Position numbers and translations under genes: made by a program. A stretch of DNA of 64,000 nucleotides from Morchella semilibera. Its lineage: Eukaryota; Ascomycota; Pezizomycetes; Pezizales; Morchellaceae. The DNA is taken from contig WBVU01000008.1 of assembly GCA_009192285.1 (NCBI GenBank), positions 1,064,370 to 1,128,369 on the forward strand, in the 5' to 3' direction. Shown here one piece after another: positions 54,992-64,000 of this stretch; positions within the stretch are counted from its first letter, which is position 1; each line of letters starts with the position of its first letter. The notes beneath the pieces are model-generated. The model had not been told where the DNA came from. It was given only the letters and a program-made list of their open reading frames with translations, and ran no database searches.

Positions 54992-56416
54992 TCATTCGAA
55001 AAGAGATGTTACTGAACCCTGTCTGACATCGCGAGGCTCATCTAGTTTATAATAGCAGAGAAAATGAAAGCGGACAGTCTGCCGAATGTTCTCTAGATAG
55101 TTTCGCCCGATATATCTCTCTACACGTAGCGTCCATGAAGATGTCTCTGAAATCGTGTCCGAACCCCAGAAGTATGGGCGAGGTGGGTCCAGTTCCAAGC
55201 ACCAGCAGCATTCATCATTCAAAGAACGATTAAGTCGGAAGGGGTCCACAGTGGGAGGTTGAAAATAAATCTACTTAGGAACATAATCAGAAATTTATCT
55301 AAATTTGGGGAAGGGTGGGTGCAGACCTGAGCATCTGTAGGCCTAGGCACACCACCCTTACGACACTTTCTCCAGAAAAAGTTGTAGCCTCGCCCTTGAT
55401 ACTTGGAGATAACGTCCGCCAGTTTTTGGTCCATCTGCTCATTGATTACCCCCTGACGCCGACCAAATGTGTATGTCGGAAATAACGAATATGCTTTATT
55501 CCACGTAATAAAGTTCATTAGAACGGTTGAGGAAAACCTCAGGATGCTGGCCAGCACTGGTCCTTCACACATAACAAGCTGGATACGCTCACTGCCTCTC
55601 CGGAATTCGAACGTATCAAAATTACCGGCATACCCGGTTATCTCGCTCCTGGCACCTATATGCCGAGCACGCCGCCTGAAGAGGCCACAGGCTTCAACCC
55701 GCCCCCAGTCTGTCCTTTCCTCCACATCTTGATATCCCTCTGATATTATCAGGTATACAGCAAACTTTACCAACTCCTCGTATGGTTTAGATAGATCGTC
55801 GTGAGCCTTCTTCTCGCCTGAGAAGAATACATCTAAGTCAGATTCAGGGTACGTGACCCTGCCAAGGAATTGCAACACAGCAGACCCTGTGATGACAGCA
55901 CCCCTTTTAGCCATCATTGCCCTGAATATGCTTGGTTGGTCGGACCAGCGTGAAAGGAATTTGTCGATATTTGACTGCGTCCCCTTCATGCGGGATGAAA
56001 GAGCATGGAGGGCTTGAGATGTCCGTTGAAGACGTATCAGCGAAATTGGATCCAGGTACGAGAAGACTAACAGGCCAATAATCCTTTCCTTGCTTCCCCG
56101 CGAAAGAAGATCTTCTAGCTTGTTGCATGGCATCTAGGTGGGGTTGATTAGCTTGATGCCTACACCCAACAGTCTTCTCTGGCGTAATACCTTGCAGTAT
56201 TCCGATAGGTGGGCGCTGAATTACAAAGTGGCTTGAGTGTGGTTGATGAGTGGTGTAGATGAAGAGCTGATCCAGTGGTTCGTCGGACAAGTGAATGCGT
56301 TCCTTGATGATAGTTAGAGGTATGAATGAATCAGTTGCGTACTTGTATGAGGATGATGAGGGCTGCGAGTAGGATTGGCGGGGAGCGTAGTCGGGGGTTG
56401 ATCCACGTGTCTGCAT
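54992..56416 (-). CDS. F-box-like plus nucleotidyltransferase-fold protein, paralog 2
   Basis: Main exon 56133-55327 and last exon 55270-54992 (56-nt intron, phase 0, unusual donor GTCTGC, acceptor GTAG). An upstream exon 56416-56225 (ATG, TPDYAPRQSYSQPSSSSYKY) is proposed because the sequence before 56133 ends like an intron (GCTAATCAACCCCACCTAG); this part is uncertain. Motifs: an F-box-like segment (EDLLSRGSKERIIGLLVFSY then LDPISLIRLQRTSQALHAL); the core VITGSAVLQFLGRV then YPESDLDVFFSG; RRGSERIQLVMCEGPVLASI; FSSTVLMNFITWNKAYSLFP; and TFGRRQGVINEQMDQKLADV. The last exon contains VDPFRLNRSLNDECCWCLEL. It is the same family, strand and last-intron position as 44448-45632, about 9.4 kb away across a transposon cluster. 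As in paralog 1, the likely third catalytic acid is missing (RIQLVMC). Function unknown. Confidence 0.75.
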
Positions 56417-59400
56417 TCACTCTCCTAGAGTGGTACGTCACACGTCTATTTTAGGTTTAGTCTGAAAAGGAACTCGTAGAAAATTTTACAGCGGCTAAAG
56501 CACTTCCGTTATCTGTCTCTCAGGTTGAGATTTGAATCTATTGTCTTGGCGATGTAGCATGGCATTCAATCCATAGAATGGGGATCCACCTACCCTTGTG
56601 ACCCCCCAGCTACAAATACCGGTCTCTGCGGCTAGAGCGAGGAGAAAACCTGAGACAATAAGCCATATCACATTTCCCCGCAACTCGATCAACAGGAGAG
56701 AAAGATTCGACACCCATCGCGATATTTACTGCGATCGGAAGAGCCAGTGCCAGAAGACCTGCAAGAGCACGAACCTTGCCAACCAAAACAAGGTGCATAA
56801 AAAAGTTGCAAGAGCGGAACCCATAAATAGTGAATGCACCCACCCATGCACACCAGCCCACGGAATATATTCATGTATGTACCCCGCCAGTCTCCTACAC
56901 TCAAGAGCTCGACAGCCAACACAGACCTAACATATAGTCACCAATAAAATCTCCTACATTCATGAAATTTGACCGCACTTCATTGGCCAGACAAGAAAGC
57001 GTCTCATAAAGCTCTATAATTGGCCTGGTCGTTACGTAACCTAAATGCCTCTTGGTAATATACATATGGTTCCTAGATCCGAGCGGTGGAAGTCGGGTGT
57101 TTCCATATGCACTCCGCAGCATTCTACACTCAATCCCAGCAGCCTCCAGCCTTTGCCTAGAACAGGACCGGATTAAACTTTTCTAATTTACTGAAAGGAC
57201 GCAAATACAGCCAACCCACCTCCCTACGCATGCTATGAAAACCTAAGATCAATAGATGAAAGAGACCACCTTGGACTATTAGGATTATTCTGGACCACTT
57301 GCGACCTTACCATAAAGCTGTTTCACTAATCGGTCGCATCCTAAGTCCATGCACCCGGTATCGGTATCAGGGCCCCTGGGAGATATGCGCTTGAAGGGCA
57401 TCTGGGGACCTCGGAGGCCTGTTCGCCAGGTGGGCGGAGGCGCGCCTACAGCTCCAGAACTCATCTAGTAATGAGATCTAGGCTAGGACCACTGAACTGG
57501 ATCCATATGAGCCACGCTTTCCACTTGCAGCCTCCAGTCCCGGGAGGCACAAACAGGCCGGCTAGGCTTACACAACCCCGCGCGAAATTAAGCCATTAAG
57601 GCGTGTACAAGAAATGTTTGTTTACAGTGAGACTTAGAAAACCATAATATTACGACCTAGACGGTCGTTAGTTCCTGAGTCTCCTGAAACTCGGAAGTGG
57701 GGACCTACAGAACCAAAACAATCGAATGCCAGGAAGCATGCTACGTGGAGCAAAGTCGCAGGACTGCCACTTTATGATATTAGAAGCGTCTGTCGCTGAC
57801 CTATACCGACACAGATTGGACCCGGAATTAATGCTACATTGTCCCCGGACCACATAACTCAAAGATCCCACTACTCAGCGGTTCAAGAATATTGACAAAG
57901 CCTCCGTATCAATCCGTAATAATAGTTTGCTATAATATGGCTAATGTTTGAATATCACAGTAGATCAAGGTGGTCAGGTTTGGTTGTAGATCGGTTAGGG
58001 ACCTCTGAACCGAGCTTTCCACCATGTGTCATAGTTTGGCTTGCTGGGATATAGGTTTTTTTATGTTCTCTGCAATGTCAGCGCCACAAGGGTTCCGGGA
58101 GACAGGAAGCAAGTTCATTCCGAAAAAATAATATTTACTAGCGTCCTCACCCGACTAGTTGATGAAGAGGTTACCTCATGTTAGGATACGGGCGGAAACT
58201 TGCCGCCTAATACATGACCGCCTATTGCACTGGCCTGGTCACCAGGGAGAATATTATCGGCTTGTTCATCGACTAAATTTGCTCGCAGTCTAAAGGGCTA
58301 GCGGCACTCTAACTTACGTCAAAGGACATCACTCTGCTGTTTCCCTATGCGCCTGGGGACATATCATATCCTCCTTCCGAACCCATAATATCAAGTTGAG
58401 GGGGCATTTAACTACCCCTCAGTCAATAAACTACTAAACCCACCTGGAAATGTAATTTTGTGTGGCCTTACGAACAGATATCGTTATCCCCCTCACGAAG
58501 AAGCAGATCTTCCACACAAATTAAATTCCTGTGGGACACACTAAGGAATAGGCCGCTAGTTCGTGCTTTTGAGTGGTACGTTTAGTTATAGGCATTGTGT
58601 TCACGGATACAATCTCTGAGCCAAATACAAGACCTCATAGGGATTTATCATTTGTTCTTGCGCGTACCTATCCCTGGAATGGTTGTCGGCGTATTAACAT
58701 CAAGCACGACAGACGACACGGGTTGAGAAGAGATCCAGTGGCAATATTTTTCAGCTTAGTTGGCCGGGGCAGCGAATTCTCCCGCAGTGGCCGTGAAACC
58801 CTACGAGAAAGGAGATATGAGTGAGAGCGGTGAAGGGGAAAAAAGGGGCAAAAAATATTAGGGGGTGGGAGGAGAGGCAATGGGGGAAATAGGAATTGAA
58901 GAACATGGGGAAAAAAGGTATTAGTGCAGAAACGTGATATCAACCAGCGATATTCTACTCTATCGGTAGTATGACGTACAAACAAATGCTTAGAAGGTCG
59001 GAAGTCCTTGAGTAACCTAACTTTAAAAATAATAGGTTTATCCTACGGGAACTAGATCTCCCGAGAAGCGCCACCCACAACCCTTCAAAGTCGTAAAGTT
59101 ACTTTTATCGATATCTGTGGTGGGTGGATTGTAGTAGCTCGCATTTGGGTTGGCTCCAATATCTTGGCACCTTTTTAATTGTCCCTAATCTTACGCTGGT
59201 AAAATTCAACCGGGGACCCTAGGTGACCAAAGTCACTAGCTAAATCCAAGTGTATTAAAGCCACAGTCGTTTATATGCCTAAAAAGAATTATGTCCTGCT
59301 GCAGCGATCGTGATAATGGTGTTTGGTGGGCTCATGGAAGTGCTGATCAGAGGTTTATCTAACTTCGCCGGAAGCACCCAGCTCCCAGCACCTCTGTGTC

Positions 59401-59641
59401 TCCACGATGGGATAACCGATAAAGCTAAAATCCTATGATAGATTAAGCCGGCGTTATATTGGTATGGTGGTTCTAGAAAACGGCGGCGGGCGCATTCGAG
59501 CCGCAGGGGGGGGGGGGTAGAGCCGCAGGGGGGGAGGGGATTAGAGCCTAGGGTGGGGGGTGGGGGGGTGGGGGTTTGCAAGACGATGCGCTTGTCCTTT
59601 GGGTAGTGGTGGATAAGTACCCCAAGAATGCTGATTGACGT
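56417..59641. other. gene-poor stretch
   Basis: No supported gene in over 3 kb. Overlapping frames at 56495-57122 are open on both strands and unrecognised. A short CTGAGTCTCCTGAAACTC (57676-57693) echoes the interior of the CATCAGCAA MITEs. A purine-rich run lies at 58826-58920. The segment just before the 5S pseudogene is G-rich (see 59506). Confidence 0.4.
59506..59574. repeat. G-rich tract with quadruplex potential
   Basis: Multiple runs of 4-13 G occur within 70 bases, with an imperfect internal repeat (AGAGCC then GCAGG or TAGGG then a G run). Four or more G runs with short spacers meet the usual sequence rule for a G-quadruplex. It lies about 70 bases upstream of the 5S-like sequence. 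Confidence 0.7.
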
Positions 59642-59760
59642 GTTCGCGTCATAGAACGATGAAACTTGGGCTCCGTCCGCATTCTTGCCCATACACAAGC
59701 ATCGTATCGCCCGGCTAGTACTGCAGTGGGTGACCATGTGGGAATCCCGGGTACCGAACT
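59642..59760 (+). pseudogene. degenerate 5S rRNA copy
   Basis: The 3' half is identical or nearly so to the 63.7-kb copy (AGTACTGCAGTGGGTGACCA then TGTGGGAATCCCGGGTACCG) and is followed by TTTT. The 5' half has changes: GTTCGCGT cannot pair fully with ACCGAAC, and the conserved CCCGTCCGCTC region reads CTCCGTCCGCATTC. I read it as a 5S pseudogene or variant. Dispersed 5S copies are usual in filamentous ascomycetes. Confidence 0.7.
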
Positions 59761-59906
59761 CTTTTCTTTTGCTTTTCCTTTTTATCCAAAAGCGTCCCAT
59801 CACTCATCTCATCCCCCTGGGTCTATGCCGCCCACGATCGCGTCGGAGTGCCAAGGTTCTGTTGGGGTTTTGGTGTCTAATGCCAGGGTGAGGTGGTCAT
59901 CTGGTC

Positions 59907-59918
59907 AACCCTAACCCA
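59907..59918. repeat. telomere-like word
   Basis: AACCCTAACCCA, just over one and a half units, about 150 bases after the 5S pseudogene. Confidence 0.5.
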
Positions 59919-60395
59919 CAAACTCTGCCCATTTTTTTTTTCTTCTCTTTTTATTAATTGTATGCAGCCTTCCGGCTATGACACACGAGCCTTGCTTCAA
60001 CTGCACTACACGGTTGATAAAATCTTCCTTGTCCATGGAGCGATTTGGGTAAGAACCGTTGAATCTGACAGCTACTGGTGTGGAAATCCCGCCAACAGCT
60101 AGGGATTTGTGAAAAAGAGGGGTTGGCCAAATCGGTCTAATCAAAAATGAAAACGAAAAAAACAATTTGGCCGCTACTACCTCTGCTACTTGTGTAGCTG
60201 AGCGCGCTCAACGTCTCCGCAAGAAGTTTCGCCCCCGCTAAATAATACGGTTGATTGATTGCTTGGCTGGCTAGACCACTAGTTTCAGCCTTAGGAGAAA
60301 GGAGGCAAACCACATGATCACTATGTATTTCCCCAACTGGAAGCAAATCCATACCACCCCATCCATAGATTGGGATTACGCCTGGGCTGGGCAGA

Positions 60396-60407
60396 AACCC
60401 TAACCCA
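60396..60407. repeat. telomere-like word
   Basis: AACCCTAACCCA, the same word and orientation as at 59907. Confidence 0.5.
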
Positions 60408-61585
60408 GTGAACTGGACACACGCACGACCCGAGGCACCGCCTAACGCAGTGGTGTGTGGGCGTCAGGGCTAGAATCTTTGAATACCCGTCTGGGTCGTG
60501 CCCTAAGTGAGTATCTCTGTTCACCGGATGTGACGCTATCAGTTGGGTGGTGGTGCTAAATATTACGTAGCTGCGGTGGGGTACAGGTGTAGTAAGCAGC
60601 TACATGTAGTATAGCCAGGATGCTGTGGCCACTAGGGGAGGACAGTTGTTTCTGGCTGTGGGGCGTCATCGCCAATACAATCCCTTCCAGCATACTACAG
60701 CAGCGGGGGTGTCGCGTGGTTGTGAGACATAGCACAAAACCGATACGTAAGTATGTCCCAACGTCGTCCATGAATGGGAAAGGGGAAGGGGCGCTGATGT
60801 ACAGGCAGCAGGAAGTATCACTAATCCCCATCTACTTGGCAAGGGGGGAAGGGGGTGGTGAACAGGTCGGCACTATCCCCCCGTCTGTCAATGCTAACCA
60901 CGGCATATTACAACACAGGAACGAAATTTGTATGGGGAGATAGCGAGACCTGTCAATAAAGCCACACCGGATTCAGGTTCTCCTGGGGGGGCAGGATCCT
61001 GCTCGGAGAAGGGTAGGTGGCAGAAGAGGACCCCGCGGCACCTCCGGAGCGAGGTGTTTGGAAGACAAGCGATTGCTATGATATCTTCACTCTGACCCAT
61101 GAATACAGCACGTACGTTACTCCATCCCACCCCGACCCCCCCCCCCCTCTCATGGCGAGGACCAGAAACAGGGGGGAATACACAGCTCAGTCATTAAATG
61201 AAATACGGTATAGAATCAATCCTGATAGACTACGGGGGTGGGGTTCATGGGCAGACGGCCAGCGGGGGAGATGCTTGGGCTACTTGATAGCTTTACACAC
61301 ATCACGTCAACGCTTTACATGACTCTAACAAGACGGTCTCTGGAAATATACTGGGCGCCCGTTATCCAGTTCTTGGTTTGTGATAAGTATACTGGGATAT
61401 ATGTGATGGTTATTTATACTCTACACTCAGTTCCTGGCATATTATCTGCCCCCATCCCCTAGCCCCGGCATCCGGAAACATCGCGGACCCGCGCGTTACC
61501 CGTATTCACGAGCTACATATTTACCCTCCGAGCTCGCTTCTACCTCTAACGCTCGTGTTAGCAGTATATCTTCAGCAGACAGTCA

Positions 61586-62380
61586 CTAGTCACCATCACC
61601 CCGGGGAAGGGGGGGACCACCTACATGGGGCTCCCGTCCCACCCACGCATCAATAATCGCGCCCGGGTCCTTCGAGTACTTCAGCAGCTTCTCCACCATC
61701 CGCTGGTTCAGTGGGTGGATACCCCGGTACCGTGGTTGTCCGCCGTACGGGTCGTGGTCCACCAGCAACTGTATCATCTCCTCCACATTCCTGCCCATCG
61801 GCACCTCGAACCTACGTTCCCGGGCGAAGGTGAGCAGGGGATTCCCACCGTTCTCCATCGCCTTATCCGCCCCGCAATGCTCCCCGCTCCTGCAGAATTG
61901 CTGGTCTTCGAGCAGGTGCCGCGCCAGCACCAGGTCGCCGTTGCTCACCGCGCGGTACATGCACGACTCCTTGCTAGAGCTCCCGGGGCAGCAGTATGAC
62001 GGCGTACGGTTAGGGCTGATGCCGTGGCAGAGCAAGACCCGCACGGTCGCCACCGTGACGGCGTCAGCCTCCCTCAGTTGGAGAAGCTCCGGGAGCCGGT
62101 CCTGGAGGTGAGTACGAAGGCGCTCCTGTCCGTCTGGGATGATGGTGGCCGGGCAGATCGCCAAGGCGATTGCGCGCTCGAGGGTGATGGGGCGGCACTG
62201 GGCGGCAGCCCACATGGCGATGCCCTCCACATCAGCTGCGAATCGGTGGGTGAGCTCCCGGGCGAGGAGTGTGTGGAGGGCGCGACAGCTGCGGGAGATG
62301 AGGGAGAGCTCTCGCGGGGCAGCATATTCGCCAATGATTAGCATGAGCTCAATGGGGAGCGCGGGGTTAAAAAATGTCAT
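61586..62380 (-). CDS. F-box/ankyrin-repeat protein 3
   Basis: A single exon of 264 residues from ATG 62380; an ATG three codons upstream (62389) is equally possible. The longer frame to 62479 adds a P/T-rich tail and is not favoured. An F-box-like domain at residues 8-46 (LPIELMLIIGEYAAPRELSL then ISRSCRALHTLLARELTHRF) is followed by ankyrin-like helices: MWAAAQCRPITLERAIALAI, VATVRVLLCHGISPNR, MYRAVSNGDLVLARHLLEDQ and VEEMIQLLVDHDPYGG. The last segment reads QRMVEKLLKYSKDPGAIIDA. The repeats are more degenerate than in the 20-kb pair, with an insertion containing CCPGSSSKESC. The likely role is a substrate receptor of an SCF ubiquitin ligase, by domain only. It is on the same strand as the tandem pair but 40 kb away, so it is a dispersed family member. 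Confidence 0.82.
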   Translation of the reverse strand: MTFFNPALPIELMLIIGEYAAPRELSLISRSCRALHTLLARELTHRFAADVEGIAMWAAAQCRPITLERAIALAICPATIIPDGQERLRTHLQDRLPELLQLREADAVTVATVRVLLCHGISPNRTPSYCCPGSSSKESCMYRAVSNGDLVLARHLLEDQQFCRSGEHCGADKAMENGGNPLLTFARERRFEVPMGRNVEEMIQLLVDHDPYGGQPRYRGIHPLNQRMVEKLLKYSKDPGAIIDAWVGREPHVGGPPLPRGDGD

Positions 62381-62389
62381 GGTGGTCAT

Positions 62390-63737
62390 TGTTGTTGTTG
62401 GTGGTGTGGGGGGGTGGGGTTCAACGGTGAGGGTTTGTTTGGCGGGGGAGAAGTTGTTCAGGCGCGCGCACACGCACACACGAAAGCACCGCTGATTGGT
62501 TATCTAGCAAGGCTGTCCAGGATGCGTTGGTGGGTAACAACAACTCTGCCACAGAGCTAGAGCACTTGGAACTAATAAAACGAGCACTACACGAGCTCCA
62601 TAAAATTGTAAAAATAGAATTTTTACTGCGTTCACTGGATATACTCTGGGATCGATGTTGTCTCGGGTAATTGCAAGCCCTATGGTCTAATTAGTGACTG
62701 GTACATTAAGCAAGAGTTCGTTAACCTCACCGCCGCGAGTAGCGACTCAATTCCAGATCTGACACGGCGCTTGTCACAAGCGTTGTGTCTATTCAGATGA
62801 GAATAGCTTAAGAAACATCGGTAAGGGAAAGGTCAACTTGATCTGGATCTCGTTGGGCAAAACACGGCAAAGCATTTCCGACCGTGTGTGGAAACTAGCA
62901 TCTGCGTAAATTCAGCAGAGGGAATTAGCATTTATCGTCCGGGGTAAGGGAAGAAGCCTCTTCTTTTATCTTATCGAAACTAGCTCTCCGTACATGCTCT
63001 TTCACCCAGCCCACATAATCCGGGCACCACCGAGGGAGCGGGACTAGGAAAAACCACTTAGTACCCAGAGCAGCGCGGTGGTCAATCAATCGCAGGACCA
63101 GGTGTAGTATCGCTCGAGGAGGATAGCAACCACATATCTCTAACTGAGGTCTACGCTTCCAATCCGCGGTTTCGACTTCAGCCCTTGAGGATACTCCAAG
63201 ACAGGCAGCTTAAATTAACCGGGGGAGGTCGGGCAGCACCCCAGGAAAACGCACTCTTCCGCGCGCCGGGGGTGTCGTGGAATATGGTCTTAGGGTAGAG
63301 GTAGTGCAGAGAGGGGGCTTGTAGAGTGGAAGCGTGGTAGGCAGTCATTGCGTTGGAGTAGGGGGTCGGTGGGAGCGTGGAGACTTCCTTTCTAATTACC
63401 ATCCTATAGCATGAACACCACCGAGAAGCTAACAGATAAGTACTTTCAGGATATAGACGACTTTTGCACCTTTTTCTCGTTCCCTTTTTTATTTTTTTCG
63501 TTAACCTGTCCTGAGGTTTGGTTTGAGAAGATGTTTTCAAGGAATGTTGCGGAACACAATTTGCGGGTGTTTTGATTAAAAACGTGACGGGCGAGGAAGC
63601 GCTAGAGCGCTCGGAATACATTAAGGAGGATGGTTGTAGGAGTTGTAGGAGTTGTAGCCCACATATCGCGATAAATCTTGGAAAATGTTTCCTAGTATCA
63701 GCGTTGAATAAAACGCCATGATTTTAGTTACTATCGT
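62390..63737. other. gene-poor stretch
   Basis: The first 100 bases hold the 5' flank of F-box/ankyrin gene 3, with CACACGCACACAC-type sequence. The rest has no recognisable gene; the minus-strand frame at 63178-63621 is unrecognised. Confidence 0.4.
63631..63658. repeat. 9-bp tandem repeat
   Basis: Three head-to-tail copies of GTTGTAGGA, the last imperfect, about 80 bases upstream of the 5S gene. Confidence 0.7.
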
Positions 63738-63853
63738 GTTCGGTCATAGAACGATGAAAATTGGGCATCCCGTCCGCTCTGCCATACAAAAGCATCGTAT
63801 CGCCCGGTCAGTACTGCAGTGGGTGACCATGTGGGAATCCCGGGTACCGAACT
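63738..63853 (+). rRNA. 5S rRNA
   Basis: 116 nt. The ends pair (GTTCGGT at the 5' end with ACCGAAC at the 3' end, helix I). Conserved 5S blocks are present: CATCCCGTCCGCTCTGCCAT, AAGC, and AGTACTGCAGTGGGTGACCA followed by TGTGGGAATCCC. A TTTT terminator follows at 63855. RNA polymerase III transcribes 5S genes from an internal promoter; the AAGC..GGGTGACC region is where that lies. A related but degenerate copy is at 59642-59760. Confidence 0.85.
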
Positions 63854-63859
63854 CTTTTG

Positions 63860-64000
63860 TTTTGGTATTATTATTCGCGGTCCCCAATTCATGGATTACT
63901 TAAGTACTTCATACAGCCGTAGAACGATCCCGTATAATATTTACCAGCAGGCGGCGCATTACGGGCAGTGCGGCAATCTCCTGGCCTGAATCCCGAAGGC
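63860..64000. other. window end, nothing seen
   Basis: No feature is recognised after the 5S gene terminator. Confidence 0.4.

Larger units (their letters stand above)
59761..61585. other. gene-poor stretch
   Basis: No supported gene. It contains telomere-like words at 59907 and 60396 and a C run at about 61138-61147. Frames at 60620-60943 and 61017-61322 are unrecognised. Confidence 0.4.

Noticed and set aside
61625-62495. Several plus-strand frames of 90-124 codons
   Set aside because: All lie antisense to F-box/ankyrin gene 3 in GC-rich coding DNA.
1-64000. tRNA genes, CRISPR arrays, bacterial-type operons
   Set aside because: No cloverleaf with a recognisable T-loop, no regular direct-repeat array and no bacterial-style gene packing was seen.

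Overview
The window looks like nuclear DNA of a filamentous ascomycete, most likely a Pezizomycetes-type (truffle or cup fungus) genome. The grounds are short GT..AG introns of about 48-91 nt with CTAAC/CTGAC-like branch sites, dispersed 5S rRNA sequences, many interstitial copies of the telomere word CCCTAA, and lineage-type F-box/ankyrin families. The species is an inference. Gene density is low: about eleven credible host protein genes in 64 kb, separated by long stretches with no convincing coding sequence. All calls come from reading the sequence; no search was run.

Layout: 4.5-6.4 kb, a many-exon gene resembling a divergent fungal Hsp70-like protein. 7.1-7.7 kb, a dispersed duplication with telomere-like words, one copy carrying a small transposon and the other showing the empty site. 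9.8-10.4 kb, a possible gene relic. 10.5-11.9 and 22.4-23.9 kb, two paralogous three-exon proteins, each with about seven predicted membrane segments. 12.7-16.9 kb, an AT-rich block of decayed DNA transposons and a four-copy MITE family. 19.7-21.0 kb, a tandem pair of F-box/ankyrin genes. 26.9-27.3 kb, a small membrane protein. 28.8-29.9 kb, a chromodomain protein. 30.8-31.1 kb, an inverted-repeat element built around the palindrome ACCACCGGTGGT. 35-39.8 kb, three unrecognised proteins, one acidic with a coiled coil.

44.4-56.4 kb is the most structured part. Two paralogous genes on the minus strand encode an F-box-like N-terminus joined to a nucleotidyltransferase-type core (GS..DxD). They flank a cluster of Tc1/mariner-class DNA transposons: two abutting MITEs, a 4-kb pogo-like element with a decayed transposase, a MITE with pogo-type ends, and a 1.57-kb DD34E element that appears whole, with TA duplications, 43-bp terminal repeats and a 417-residue transposase interrupted by two introns. 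One MITE shares terminal sequence with the intact element, so it may be mobilised by it.

59.6-64 kb holds a degenerate and a good 5S rRNA copy and a third F-box/ankyrin gene. F-box proteins normally recruit substrates to SCF ubiquitin ligases. Five of the roughly eleven credible genes here carry an F-box-like region, so substrate recognition or self/non-self surveillance is a plausible but unproven theme. No LTR retroelement, reverse transcriptase, tRNA or CRISPR array was recognised.
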